This document shows, one piece after another, positions 34,521 through 41,834 of a stretch of 45,930 nucleotides of DNA (positions within the stretch are counted from its first letter, which is position 1; each line of letters begins with the position of its first letter). Below the pieces are notes generated by a model that saw nothing but the letters and a program-made list of their open reading frames with translations, searched no databases and was not told where the DNA came from. The stretch spans positions 1 through 45,930 of the forward strand of contig JAAYQG010000036.1 in the NCBI GenBank assembly GCA_012519415.1, written 5' to 3'. The DNA comes from Treponema sp. GTDB lineage: Bacteria > Spirochaetota > Spirochaetia > Treponematales > Treponemataceae. Position numbers and translations under genes: made by a program.

Positions 34521-34601
34521 CTAATTTCGTGTTGCCCCCTTCTTTAACCTAAGTAGCCTAATCCCAAATATTGCAGACAGCACGCTTTTGTGTTATTATT
34601 G
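34478..34601 (+). repeat. Palindromic dispersed repeat, copy 5, extended form with promoter
   Basis: Core 34489-34521 (TTGATTCC-GTA-GGAATCAA, CAAATCCGTGTGAC). The repeat continues about 80 bp further and is almost identical to copy 6 (shared segments include CTTTAACCTAAGTAGCCTAA and GACAGCACGCTTTTGTGTTA). TGA at 34518-34520 is the stop codon of the diguanylate cyclase. Confidence 0.85.
34571..34599 (+). promoter_or_regulatory. Repeat-borne promoter without a gene
   Basis: TTGCAG (34571-34576), 17-bp spacer, TATTAT (34594-34599), then AGGAG at 34608-34612, but no open gene follows. The promoter points at the 3' end of rhuM on the other strand and would make antisense RNA to it. The same promoter in copy 6 serves a real operon. 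Confidence 0.6.
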
Positions 34602-34673
34602 CACAACAGGAGAAAACGTCACTGCTGCAAACGCGACGGAATTAATGGGATTTTGATTTGAGGAGATGCCTTG

Positions 34674-35666
34674 TTACTTTTTTTTCAATTCCTTTGCTGT
34701 TTTTTTAAGATTTTCTAAATAAGCCTTTTCAACAGGACTTAGCGTTTGAGCTTGATACTTTTTGTATTCAGACCTTGCTCTTTCACAGGCTTGCTCATGA
34801 CTTATTTTTCCTGCATCGGACAATATTTTTCTGTTTCCGGAGGAAAGCACCATATCAAGTTGTTTTACATGGTCACTCATATACATAGGTCTATGTTCTA
34901 TAGCATTGATTTCTGCCAAATCAAAATAACCGGAAACAAGATTATTTAAAACTTTTAACTCATCCTCTCGTAAATAGTTTTTCGCAATTGTTACATCTTT
35001 TAAAGCAGGATGGTCGCCGGAAAAAGAAGTAAGACCCATAAAAGGCTTTTCAGCATCAGCTCGAGTAAATATAACCTCTGCTGCTGTCTGCCCATGAGCT
35101 GCATAATGCAGTTTGTTTTGAACAATTTTGAAAAACTGGATGGACACTTTGCTTCGAGGATCATAATCTACACTTGTTGCATACAAATCCAAAACCTGAC
35201 GATATAAAACTTTTTCCGATGAGCGAATATCTCTAATACGATCAAGCAGTTCCTTCCAGTAGTTGCCACCGGCATTACCTTTGAGGCGCTCATCATCTAA
35301 GGCAAAACCTTTTTTAATATATTCTTTTAGTATATTCGTAGCCCAAATTCTAAACTGAACTCCTCTTTGAGACTTAACACGATATCCAACTGAAATGATA
35401 ACATCTAAATTGTAATAATCTACTTGATAATTTTTACCGTCATTGGCAGTTGTTGCAAAATTTGCAACAACTGAATCTTTAACCAACTCGCCCTCTTCAA
35501 AAACATTTTTGATATGCCTTGAAACAGTAGATTTATCTCTTTGGAACAATTCCGCCATCTGATCAAGGGATAACCATACAGTTTCCTCTTGCATATTAAC
35601 ACTTATCTTTGTAAGCCCATCTTCTGTTTGATATATAATCATCTCGCCACGTGCTTGTATATCCAT
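34674..35666 (-). CDS. RhuM-family (virulence RhuM) protein
   Basis: A 330-aa protein of the RhuM/YgaU-type accessory family. N-terminal HTH-like part: TVWLSLDQMAELFQRDKSTV then SRHIKNVFEEGEL, followed by the family signature YNLDVIISVGYRVKSQRGVQ and FRIWATNILKEYIKKGFALD. A helical middle and the C-terminal LREDELKVLNNLVSGYFDLA and HEQACERARSEY complete it at normal length. RhuM genes sit on genomic islands; a Fic-like or DNA-binding role has been proposed but function is unknown. It is inserted opposite in direction to all repeat copies, between copies 5 and 6. Confidence 0.9.
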   Translation of the reverse strand: MDIQARGEMIIYQTEDGLTKISVNMQEETVWLSLDQMAELFQRDKSTVSRHIKNVFEEGELVKDSVVANFATTANDGKNYQVDYYNLDVIISVGYRVKSQRGVQFRIWATNILKEYIKKGFALDDERLKGNAGGNYWKELLDRIRDIRSSEKVLYRQVLDLYATSVDYDPRSKVSIQFFKIVQNKLHYAAHGQTAAEVIFTRADAEKPFMGLTSFSGDHPALKDVTIAKNYLREDELKVLNNLVSGYFDLAEINAIEHRPMYMSDHVKQLDMVLSSGNRKILSDAGKISHEQACERARSEYKKYQAQTLSPVEKAYLENLKKTAKELKKK

Positions 35667-35861
35667 ATTTCTATTGTAACTAATTTTAGGATTTTTGCTA
35701 GACTTAAGTATTTACGGTTAATCTATAGGTATAAAAGCATTTCACGCCTTTTCAATCGCATCATCATTCAGTAAAAAATCTAAAAGTGAAAGCAAACCAC
35801 ACCCGCAACAGCATCTTTCTTCCCTAAAAACTACTTCTTCCACCAGAATTATATCTACATC

Positions 35862-35986
35862 CCCATTCTCCGTTGATTCCGTAGGAATCAACAAATCCGT
35901 GTGACCCAATTCGTGTTGACCTCCTTCTTTAACCTAAGTAGCCTAATCCCAAATATTGCAGACAGCACGCTTTTGTGTTATTATTG
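35862..35986 (+). repeat. Palindromic dispersed repeat, copy 6, extended form with promoter
   Basis: Core 35873-35905 and an extension to about 35986 that is nearly identical to copy 5. The rest of the 348-bp gene-free stretch (35667-36014) upstream of it is AT-rich with no other feature seen. Confidence 0.85.
35956..35984 (+). promoter_or_regulatory. Repeat-borne promoter of the 36015-36781 operon
   Basis: TTGCAG (35956-35961), 17-bp spacer, TATTAT (35979-35984). It lies 30 bp before an operon whose first gene has AGGAGG 5 nt before the ATG. Confidence 0.65.
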
Positions 35987-36014
35987 GCCAAGAAGAACTA
36001 AACAGGAGGCATAC

Positions 36015-36284
36015 ATGCAAAACTGTGCGTATTTAAGCAACTCCGAAAAATATTCCGAATTTCAGTTTAATGAATATTCGATTAGATTCAGAACTTCTTC
36101 TCATTTACGAAAGTATACCGAAATTAAACACTGGGACAACGGATACCTTGTCGTAACCGCTGATTATGATACAACCGGAGAGTTGGAAGAATATATAGAC
36201 TTAATTCCAATGTTAAAAAATTTATTCATTGAACCTGAAATTTTTTTGCCACAGATAAAAGAGGTAAAATTAAAATATGCTTGA
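36015..36284 (+). CDS. Small hypothetical protein, first of a three-gene accessory operon (89 aa)
   Basis: Soluble, no signal peptide: an N-terminal beta-rich part (FQFNEYSIRFRTSSHLRKYT) and a conserved-looking end with EEYIDLIPMLKNLFIEPE and FLPQIKEVKLKYA. This last part recalls DUF2442-like small proteins paired with DUF4160 proteins, but I am not sure of the family. ATG 36015 is chosen for its AGGAGG. It overlaps the next gene by 8 nt. Position on the island and small size suggest a toxin-antitoxin or regulatory module. Confidence 0.65.
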   Translation: MQNCAYLSNSEKYSEFQFNEYSIRFRTSSHLRKYTEIKHWDNGYLVVTADYDTTGELEEYIDLIPMLKNLFIEPEIFLPQIKEVKLKYA

Positions 36285-36507
36285 TATAAAAAAACTGGCT
36301 GATGAAGCTGACATAATAATAAACGGATATGCTTTTTTTAAACATGAACTTGGAGCACGGGTTTTAAATCTTAATAACACGACCCATGCAGCAGTGTTTT
36401 CAAGAGAAAACGAAGTACTCGAAACAACAATGGATGATATTGAAATTTCTATTGTTAGAGATTATTTGGAACGCAGTTGGAAGTACATGGAGAATGAAAT
36501 TGCCTAA
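36277..36507 (+). CDS. Small hypothetical protein, second of the accessory operon (76 aa)
   Basis: MLDIKKLADEADIIINGYAF begins a soluble acidic protein with a beta-hairpin-like middle (ARVLNLNNTTHAAVFSREN) and a helical end (MDDIEISIVRDYLERSWKYM). Family unknown to me. It overlaps the preceding gene by 8 nt and the next by 14 nt, so all three are translated together. The acidic character would fit an antitoxin, but this is only a suggestion. Confidence 0.65.
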   Translation: MLDIKKLADEADIIINGYAFFKHELGARVLNLNNTTHAAVFSRENEVLETTMDDIEISIVRDYLERSWKYMENEIA

Positions 36508-36781
36508 ATATTATGAATTTAAAGTATGCGGCTATTACTTATATTTTACTGCCAAGTGCATTGTTGAAGCATTTCATGTTCATGCAAGTGATTCAAAATT
36601 GTCGGAAGAAGATTCTGCAAAATTTTTTGTAAAAGAAAACGGCGACACTGAAATTAAAAAATCAGGCATTTTATCCGAGCAAGAACTAAACGTGATTCAA
36701 AAATTTATTAAAGAAAACTATAAAGATATGTATAAAAAGTGGGCAAGTATCAGTGACAAAGGATTTTTTGCCGGGAAATAA
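36494..36781 (+). CDS. DUF4160-like small protein (95 aa)
   Basis: MKLPKYYEFKVCGYYLYF, then VEAFHVHASDSKLSEEDSAK, follow the DUF4160 plan (short strands, an H-x-H motif, then a strand and a C-terminal helix-loop ending YKKWASISDKGFF). I chose ATG 36494, inside the preceding gene, because the resulting N-terminus is the family-like one; the longer frame upstream is a shadow. DUF4160 proteins are often paired with DUF2442 proteins in putative toxin-antitoxin pairs. Repeat copy 7 begins about 20 bp after the stop. Confidence 0.65.
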   Translation: MKLPKYYEFKVCGYYLYFTAKCIVEAFHVHASDSKLSEEDSAKFFVKENGDTEIKKSGILSEQELNVIQKFIKENYKDMYKKWASISDKGFFAGK

Positions 36782-36799
36782 AGAAAACGCCTATCCTCT

Positions 36800-36843
36800 C
36801 CCATTCTCCGTTGATTCCGTAGGAATCAACAAATCCATTTGAT
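36800..36843 (+). repeat. Palindromic dispersed repeat, copy 7
   Basis: Core palindrome TTGATTCC-GTA-GGAATCAA at 36811-36829 is intact, but the tail has diverged (CAAATCCATTTGAT). It closes the second accessory island; the conserved gene pyrF follows. Confidence 0.8.
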
Positions 36844-36893
36844 TACTTTTCTTATCCAATCCCATTTTTCAGCCCGCATCAGGCTTCTATTTT

Positions 36894-36949
36894 GGGTTAG
36901 ATTTTTACTTGATTCACCAGTTTTTTCGGTTAGATTTAACGTGATTCAA
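36894..36949 (+). repeat. Direct repeat upstream of pyrF
   Basis: Two copies, 33 bp apart, of GGTTAGATTT followed a few bases later by TGATTCA (36895-36917 and 36928-36949). Placed 45-100 bp before the pyrF start, they could be tandem operators. The GATTCA words also echo the palindromic repeat. Confidence 0.4.
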
Positions 36950-36993
36950 TGCGGTATCTTTAAATATTCTGCTTTTTTTGTTACACTAACGCT

Positions 36994-37914
36994 ATGAAAA
37001 CACATCAAATGCAAATATTGCGTGAATCTTGCGCAAAGAACGGTCCTCTTTGTGTTGGGCTTGATACTGATCCATCTTATCTTCCACCTGAAGTAATTTC
37101 GCTTTACGAAAATCCATCTGAAGCTGTTCTCGCTTATAATCGGGGAATTATAGAAAATCTTGGCGACAAAGCCGGCTGTTGCAAAGTACAAATTGCTTAT
37201 TACGAAGCAATGGGACTAAACGGCTTAAAAACTTATATTGAAACGCTCAAACTTTTGAAAAAATATAAAATTCCATGTATTTCAGATATTAAACGCGGCG
37301 ATATTGCAGATACGGCAAAAGCATATGCCCGCGCTCATTTTTCCGGTGATTTTGAAACAGATATTATTACAGTAAATCCCTATATGGGTTTTGATACGCT
37401 CAAACCATTTACAGAATGGTGTGCTTCTGCTGGCAAAGGTATGTTTGTACTTTTGCGCACATCTAACAGCGGAATGCAAGACCTTGAAAACCAAAAACTT
37501 TCTTCCGGTGCTGTTTTGCTTGACCTTGTTGCAAATGAACTTAATCGCATTTCAGACGAAATGAAAGCTATTTTTAACACCGAATATTGCTCGCCTGTCG
37601 GTGCTGTTGTAGGCTGCACTGAAGAAGAAAACGCCCGTTCATTACGCAATGCCTGCCCCAATCTGTTCTTCCTTATTCCAGGCTATGGAACACAAGGCGG
37701 ACAAGCCCGCATTGCAGCAATTTTGCTTGAAAAAGCCGGCGGAACTGTTAATTCTTCTCGTGGAATTTTGTGCAACTGGAAAAAAGATGATATTCTTGAA
37801 GATAAACGCAACAAAAATGCGTTGTTGCTTGATGATATAGTTCAGTCTGCATTGCGCGCAGCTAGTACTGCAAAAAAAGAGCTGCTTTGTGCAAAAACAG
37901 AATTATCAACTTAA
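36994..37914 (+). CDS. pyrF: Orotidine 5'-phosphate decarboxylase
   Basis: A 306-aa enzyme of the long (type 2) PyrF group. It decarboxylates OMP to UMP in the last step of pyrimidine synthesis. The N-terminal GPLCVGLDTDPSYLP carries the first substrate Asp, and the catalytic tetrad region is CISDIKRGDIADTAKAYA (Lys and Asp of K-R-G-D-I). The phosphate-binding end FLIPGYGTQGGQA and NSSRGILCNWK is intact. Length is normal for the type. The ATG has no strong Shine-Dalgarno sequence. It is transcribed with or just before the phosphoesterase gene. Confidence 0.95.
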   Translation: MKTHQMQILRESCAKNGPLCVGLDTDPSYLPPEVISLYENPSEAVLAYNRGIIENLGDKAGCCKVQIAYYEAMGLNGLKTYIETLKLLKKYKIPCISDIKRGDIADTAKAYARAHFSGDFETDIITVNPYMGFDTLKPFTEWCASAGKGMFVLLRTSNSGMQDLENQKLSSGAVLLDLVANELNRISDEMKAIFNTEYCSPVGAVVGCTEEENARSLRNACPNLFFLIPGYGTQGGQARIAAILLEKAGGTVNSSRGILCNWKKDDILEDKRNKNALLLDDIVQSALRAASTAKKELLCAKTELST

Positions 37915-38029
37915 AGAACAACATAATGAAAAACAAAAATAAATTCGGAATATTTTTTCAAGTATTTTCTGTTCCATTTTTTTTGCAAATTGCATTTCGA
38001 TTCCTAAAAACAGCATATCATTTGAAAAT

Positions 38030-38809
38030 ATGTTGCAAAGAAAAAAAGCTTCAAACACAATCATGGCGATTCAAATTTCAGATTGTCATTTTTCAAAAGA
38101 AAAAGAACTTTTTGATTCTCTTGTCAACACTATCAACCAACTTAATCCTGATGTTGTTTTTTTAACAGGAGATCAAATTGTTTCAGTTGAAAGCATAAAA
38201 ATAATGGAACATTATTTGAGTAAAATAAATGTTCCCTGCCCAAAATTTGTTATAAACGGAAACTGGGAATATACGCTTAGCGCGAAAAAATCAACAAACT
38301 CGCCACACGAATCAAAAAATTTTACTGAATACTACAGGGCTCTTAAAGATTCAGGTTTTACAATGCTTTTAAATCAAGGTGAAACTCTCAATTTTAATGG
38401 AAAAAAACTCGTTGTTTATGGACTTGATTCTATGCTCGGCGGCAAACCGGATTTTAAAAATTTTACTCCGGTCGAAAACGCAGCAAACGTTGTTCTCGGT
38501 CATTGTCCAATGCTTTTTGAGCAATTGGAGCAAGTGCAAAACATTCCGATCGTAATGCTTAGCGGACACACTCACGGAGGTCAAGTGCTGCTTTTTGGAA
38601 AAGCACTTTATTTTCCAGCAGGAACCGGAAAATATTATGCAGGTATTTATAAAAACGGAACAAATACACTTTATGTAAGCACCGGAGTTGGCAATAGTTC
38701 CCTTGAAATTAGAAACATTCCGCCGTGCATTGAAATTGTTTCATTCATTTTTGATGAAAACAATAATTACAAAGAAACGCTGTTTCAAACTGTAGATATT
38801 TTATATTAA
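38030..38809 (+). CDS. Calcineurin-like metallophosphoesterase, N-terminal membrane anchor probably out of frame
   Basis: A 259-aa reading frame with all metallophosphoesterase motifs: QISDCHF (D-x-H), LTGDQIV (GD), INGNWEY (GN-x-E, with Trp in place of the usual His), LGHCPMLF and SGHTHGGQ. It resembles YkuE-type membrane phosphoesterases acting on lipid or cyclic-nucleotide substrates. Such proteins start with a membrane helix. One is encoded just upstream in another frame from ATG 37926 (MKNKNKFGIFFQVFSVPFF), and a run of eight T (37977-37984) lies where the frames would join; nine T would join them. It may be a sequencing error or a real frameshift. As annotated the product would be soluble. 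Confidence 0.75.
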   Translation: MLQRKKASNTIMAIQISDCHFSKEKELFDSLVNTINQLNPDVVFLTGDQIVSVESIKIMEHYLSKINVPCPKFVINGNWEYTLSAKKSTNSPHESKNFTEYYRALKDSGFTMLLNQGETLNFNGKKLVVYGLDSMLGGKPDFKNFTPVENAANVVLGHCPMLFEQLEQVQNIPIVMLSGHTHGGQVLLFGKALYFPAGTGKYYAGIYKNGTNTLYVSTGVGNSSLEIRNIPPCIEIVSFIFDENNNYKETLFQTVDILY

Positions 38810-39073
38810 TGTAAAAATGATATTAAGCTACAGACAAGCGTAAAAAACCATTCATTCCATTTTTAACTTGCGAGCAATAAAAGCACGTGATATAGTTTTT
38901 GTAAATATTTTGCTTGTTCATTCTTTATTGCACTTTCTCATTTCGTTGCGAAAGTGCGGATAAAACGTAAACTTGGAATATTTGCTGCACTTCCTCGCTC
39001 TGTTTCGGAAGTGCTTAAAAAGTTACTTTCGGAAGCAGAAATTTTCGAAAGAATTATTTTTTATGGAAGGGAA

Positions 39074-39562
39074 ATGAATAATCAGTTTTTGACTTTCAAA
39101 CTTGACAACTCTCAATATGCTGTTGGAGTTAATAATGTGCAAGAGGTTCTTGAATTTATGCCTATTACAAAAGTTCCGTCTACAACTTCATACATGGAAG
39201 GCTTAATTAATTTGCGCGGGCAAGGCATTGCTGTAGTAAATTTGCGCAAAAAATTCGGCATGAACGAAATAGCGTCTACAAAAGAAACAAAAATCATTGT
39301 AATGGAAGTTAAAAATACAAAAGGAAACATAGTAAACTTTGGTGCAATAGCCGATTCTGTTCAAGAAGTTATCGATTTATCGGACAATGAAATAAAACCA
39401 TCGCCAAAATTCGGCAACAATATTGCAGCTCAATTTATTTGCGGAATTGGCAAAAAAGAAGATACTTTTATTATAATTTTAGATATTAATCAGGTTTTCT
39501 CGACGGAAGATATTATAAAGCTTGAAAATGTTGCATCTGCAATCAATGATTCCGCCGTATAA
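39074..39562 (+). CDS. cheW: Chemotaxis coupling protein CheW
   Basis: A 162-aa CheW: MNNQFLTFKLDNSQYAVGVN then VQEVLEFMPITKVPSTTSYM, the core YMEGLINLRGQGIAVVNLRK, and the last strand IIILDINQVFS. It links chemoreceptors to CheA. ATG 39074 is chosen because GAAGGGA lies just upstream and other CheW begin exactly there; the upstream frame from 38954 is not conserved-looking. It stands apart from other chemotaxis genes and is convergent with hisA-hisIE. The 264-bp gap upstream holds nothing clear. Confidence 0.9.
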   Translation: MNNQFLTFKLDNSQYAVGVNNVQEVLEFMPITKVPSTTSYMEGLINLRGQGIAVVNLRKKFGMNEIASTKETKIIVMEVKNTKGNIVNFGAIADSVQEVIDLSDNEIKPSPKFGNNIAAQFICGIGKKEDTFIIILDINQVFSTEDIIKLENVASAINDSAV

Positions 39563-39602
39563 CGCAAAATTTTTAGTAAAGGAAGAATATCGTTTTTACT
39601 GA

Positions 39603-40916
39603 TTATTTTTTATGGCGTTTATCAAGTTCATCAAGAATATCTTTCCATGTTACTTTTTCTTGATACATAAGCACACTCAAAAAATAAAATAAATCAGCGA
39701 ATTCCCAAACTATCTCTTCTTTTGTTTCTGCTTCATCGGTAAGTTCTTCAGCTTCTTCCATGATTTTCTCACGAACCCGCTCCGGCGTTAAAGTTGCTGT
39801 GTAAGAACCGGATCGCGGATTAGCAAAACGCTCTGAAATAATCTCGTAAAGCATTTGCATCGAATATGGGCGATCTGCTGTTGTCTGAAAACAAGTCCAT
39901 GCACCTGTATGACAGGTGGGACCATGCGGAATAACAGTTGCAAGCACAGTATCTCGATCGCAATCTGCGCGCAATCGTACAACTTCAAGATAATTCCCCG
40001 AAGTTTCTCCTTTTGTCCATAGAGTATTTCTACTTCGGCTCCAAAATGTGAGTTTTTTGCTATCAAAAGTCTTTTCAAAAGCCTCTTTGTTTGAAAAACC
40101 CATCATCAAAACTTCGCCAGAAACAGATTGCGCAATAACAGGAATAAGAGAGTTTGTGTTTTCTTTTACTTTTTGCCAATTCAGACAACTTATAAATGCA
40201 TCTTTTAGCGCAACTTTTCCGGTGTAAAGTGCGACACCAAGCTGTACATCGCAACCTAAATGCTCAATTTTAGTTATTTCTTCAACAGAAGAAACACCGC
40301 CGGCAACAACAACTCTGCATTTTACAGCTTTTCGTAAAGCTTCCGCTTGTTCCATGCTTGTGCCTTGCATACAGCCTTCTTTTTCAACGCATGTAAATAA
40401 TAATTCATCTGCATATTTTTCAGCTGCTTTTGCGCCTTCAATCAAAGAAATCTCAACAGTTTCTGTCCAGCCTTTTACTGCAATTTTTCCATTTATAGAA
40501 TCTACGGAAATAATAATGCGCTCTTTGCCGATAGCGGCAGTGAGTTCATCTAAAAAAGCAATGTTAAGAACTGCTCCTTTTTTTTGCTCTTCAACATTTG
40601 CCCATGCAGCAGAACCGATAATAACTTTTTCGGCTCCAAGTGATATCAATTCTTTTGCCCGCTTAACTGTACGAATGCCGCCGCCGGTGCGCACATTGCC
40701 TTTTCGCAAAAGGCTTTTTAAAAGAGTCGTGTTGGGTGTTTCGCCTTTTTCGTTTATGTTTCCAAGCGCAGCATCAAGGTCAATTACTGCAACTTCGCCG
40801 TATAAGTCAAAATCTTTTATAAGTGAATCTGCATCGCTTCTTTCCAGCAATTTTTCTTTGCCGTTTTTTAACTGAACAACTTTGCCATCTTTTAAATCTA
40901 TTGAAGAAATTACCAT
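39603..40916 (-). CDS. HisA-HisI-HisE trifunctional histidine-biosynthesis fusion
   Basis: A 437-aa fusion. HisA isomerase, residues about 1-245: SSIDLKDGKVVQL with the first catalytic Asp, RTGGGIRT, SVDSINGKIAVKGW with the second Asp, VVVAGGVSS. HisI cyclohydrolase, about 250-350: MMGFSNKEAFEKT, TLWTKGETSGN, RADCDRDTVLATV and GPTCHTGAWTCF with the metal-binding Asp and Cys. HisE pyrophosphatase, about 350-437: EKIMEEAEELTDEA and WEFADLFYFLSVLM with the acidic helices. HisIE fusions are common; HisA joined in front covers consecutive steps 2, 3 and 4. All catalytic residues are visible. No other his gene is adjacent. Confidence 0.9.
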   Translation of the reverse strand: MVISSIDLKDGKVVQLKNGKEKLLERSDADSLIKDFDLYGEVAVIDLDAALGNINEKGETPNTTLLKSLLRKGNVRTGGGIRTVKRAKELISLGAEKVIIGSAAWANVEEQKKGAVLNIAFLDELTAAIGKERIIISVDSINGKIAVKGWTETVEISLIEGAKAAEKYADELLFTCVEKEGCMQGTSMEQAEALRKAVKCRVVVAGGVSSVEEITKIEHLGCDVQLGVALYTGKVALKDAFISCLNWQKVKENTNSLIPVIAQSVSGEVLMMGFSNKEAFEKTFDSKKLTFWSRSRNTLWTKGETSGNYLEVVRLRADCDRDTVLATVIPHGPTCHTGAWTCFQTTADRPYSMQMLYEIISERFANPRSGSYTATLTPERVREKIMEEAEELTDEAETKEEIVWEFADLFYFLSVLMYQEKVTWKDILDELDKRHKK

Positions 40917-41047
40917 ACAAAAACATTAACAGAAAACGCTTATTTATGGAAGATGCTGAACAACTTAGAACTTCTTGAAAAAGTCCGACAACAAAGCAAG
41001 TACAACGTTAGTACAACGTTAGAACAAAGTTAGCCACACCAATAAAA

Positions 41048-41692
41048 TCAACCTAAACGATTTAATGCTTGTTCCGCTTCGCGGAAAGACGGTCTTAGAG
41101 TAAGAGCTTTTTTATAAGCTTCTTTTGCTTTTTCGGAATTGCCGGCTTTTTCACGGGCTATACCCAATCTGTACCACCACAATGCTATAGACGGCTCTTT
41201 TTTTACAGCATGAGAATATGCAATATCGGCATGGTGATTTTTTCCTTCTATGCGATAAATTTCACCCATAAAAAAATATGCGGTTGATGCTCGATCTCCG
41301 TTTGGAAGCGCATCAACATAACGCTCAAGATTCCGCAACGATTCGGCATATCTATCCATGTAAAAGAAAGTTTCGCCTAAGTTTTCAATAATGCGATATT
41401 CGTTCGGGTTTATTTTTAATGCTTTTTGAGAATTTTCTATAACTTCATTATATTTTTTTAATCTGAAAAGTGCCCAGCACATCACAACATAAGATTCTAT
41501 ATTGCTGTCGTTTTCTAAAAGTTCGTTTTTGCATACAGAAACAGCTTCGGTGTAATAAGAATTTGCACTATCAATAGAACCAGCTTGTTCCAAGTTACGC
41601 CCGCTACGATAGAGAGCAAGTGCATCTTGAGGAAAAACGACTGAGCTTAGTACACAAACTGCTAAAATTACAAAACAAAAAATCTTTTTCAT
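41048..41692 (-). CDS. Exported TPR-repeat protein
   Basis: A 214-aa protein with a signal peptide (MKKIFCFVILAVCVLSSVVF, cleavage near ALA). At least five TPR units are visible, e.g. ALYRSGRNLEQAGSIDSANS, VIENSQKALKINPNEYRIIE, YFFMGEIYRIEGKNHHADIA and WWYRLGIAREKAGNSEKAKE. TPR proteins scaffold protein complexes, here probably in the periplasm or at the outer membrane. No partner is obvious from the neighbours (hisA-hisIE and a nucleotidyltransferase-like gene). Confidence 0.8.
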   Translation of the reverse strand: MKKIFCFVILAVCVLSSVVFPQDALALYRSGRNLEQAGSIDSANSYYTEAVSVCKNELLENDSNIESYVVMCWALFRLKKYNEVIENSQKALKINPNEYRIIENLGETFFYMDRYAESLRNLERYVDALPNGDRASTAYFFMGEIYRIEGKNHHADIAYSHAVKKEPSIALWWYRLGIAREKAGNSEKAKEAYKKALTLRPSFREAEQALNRLG

Positions 41693-41834
41693 ACGGCAAG
41701 CATATCACGAAGCAATGCCCTAAACAAGCATTAATCGGTTAAAAATTTGAAACTTTCGTACATGTTAAGCTTGAAATTTAGCCATTTACCTGCAATTTGT
41801 GTTACAATGTACAAAACAAAGAGAGAGTTTGCAT

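Noticed and set aside
38954-39073. Longer N-terminus for CheW
   Set aside because: The upstream codons lack similarity to CheW, and a good ribosome site lies before ATG 39074.
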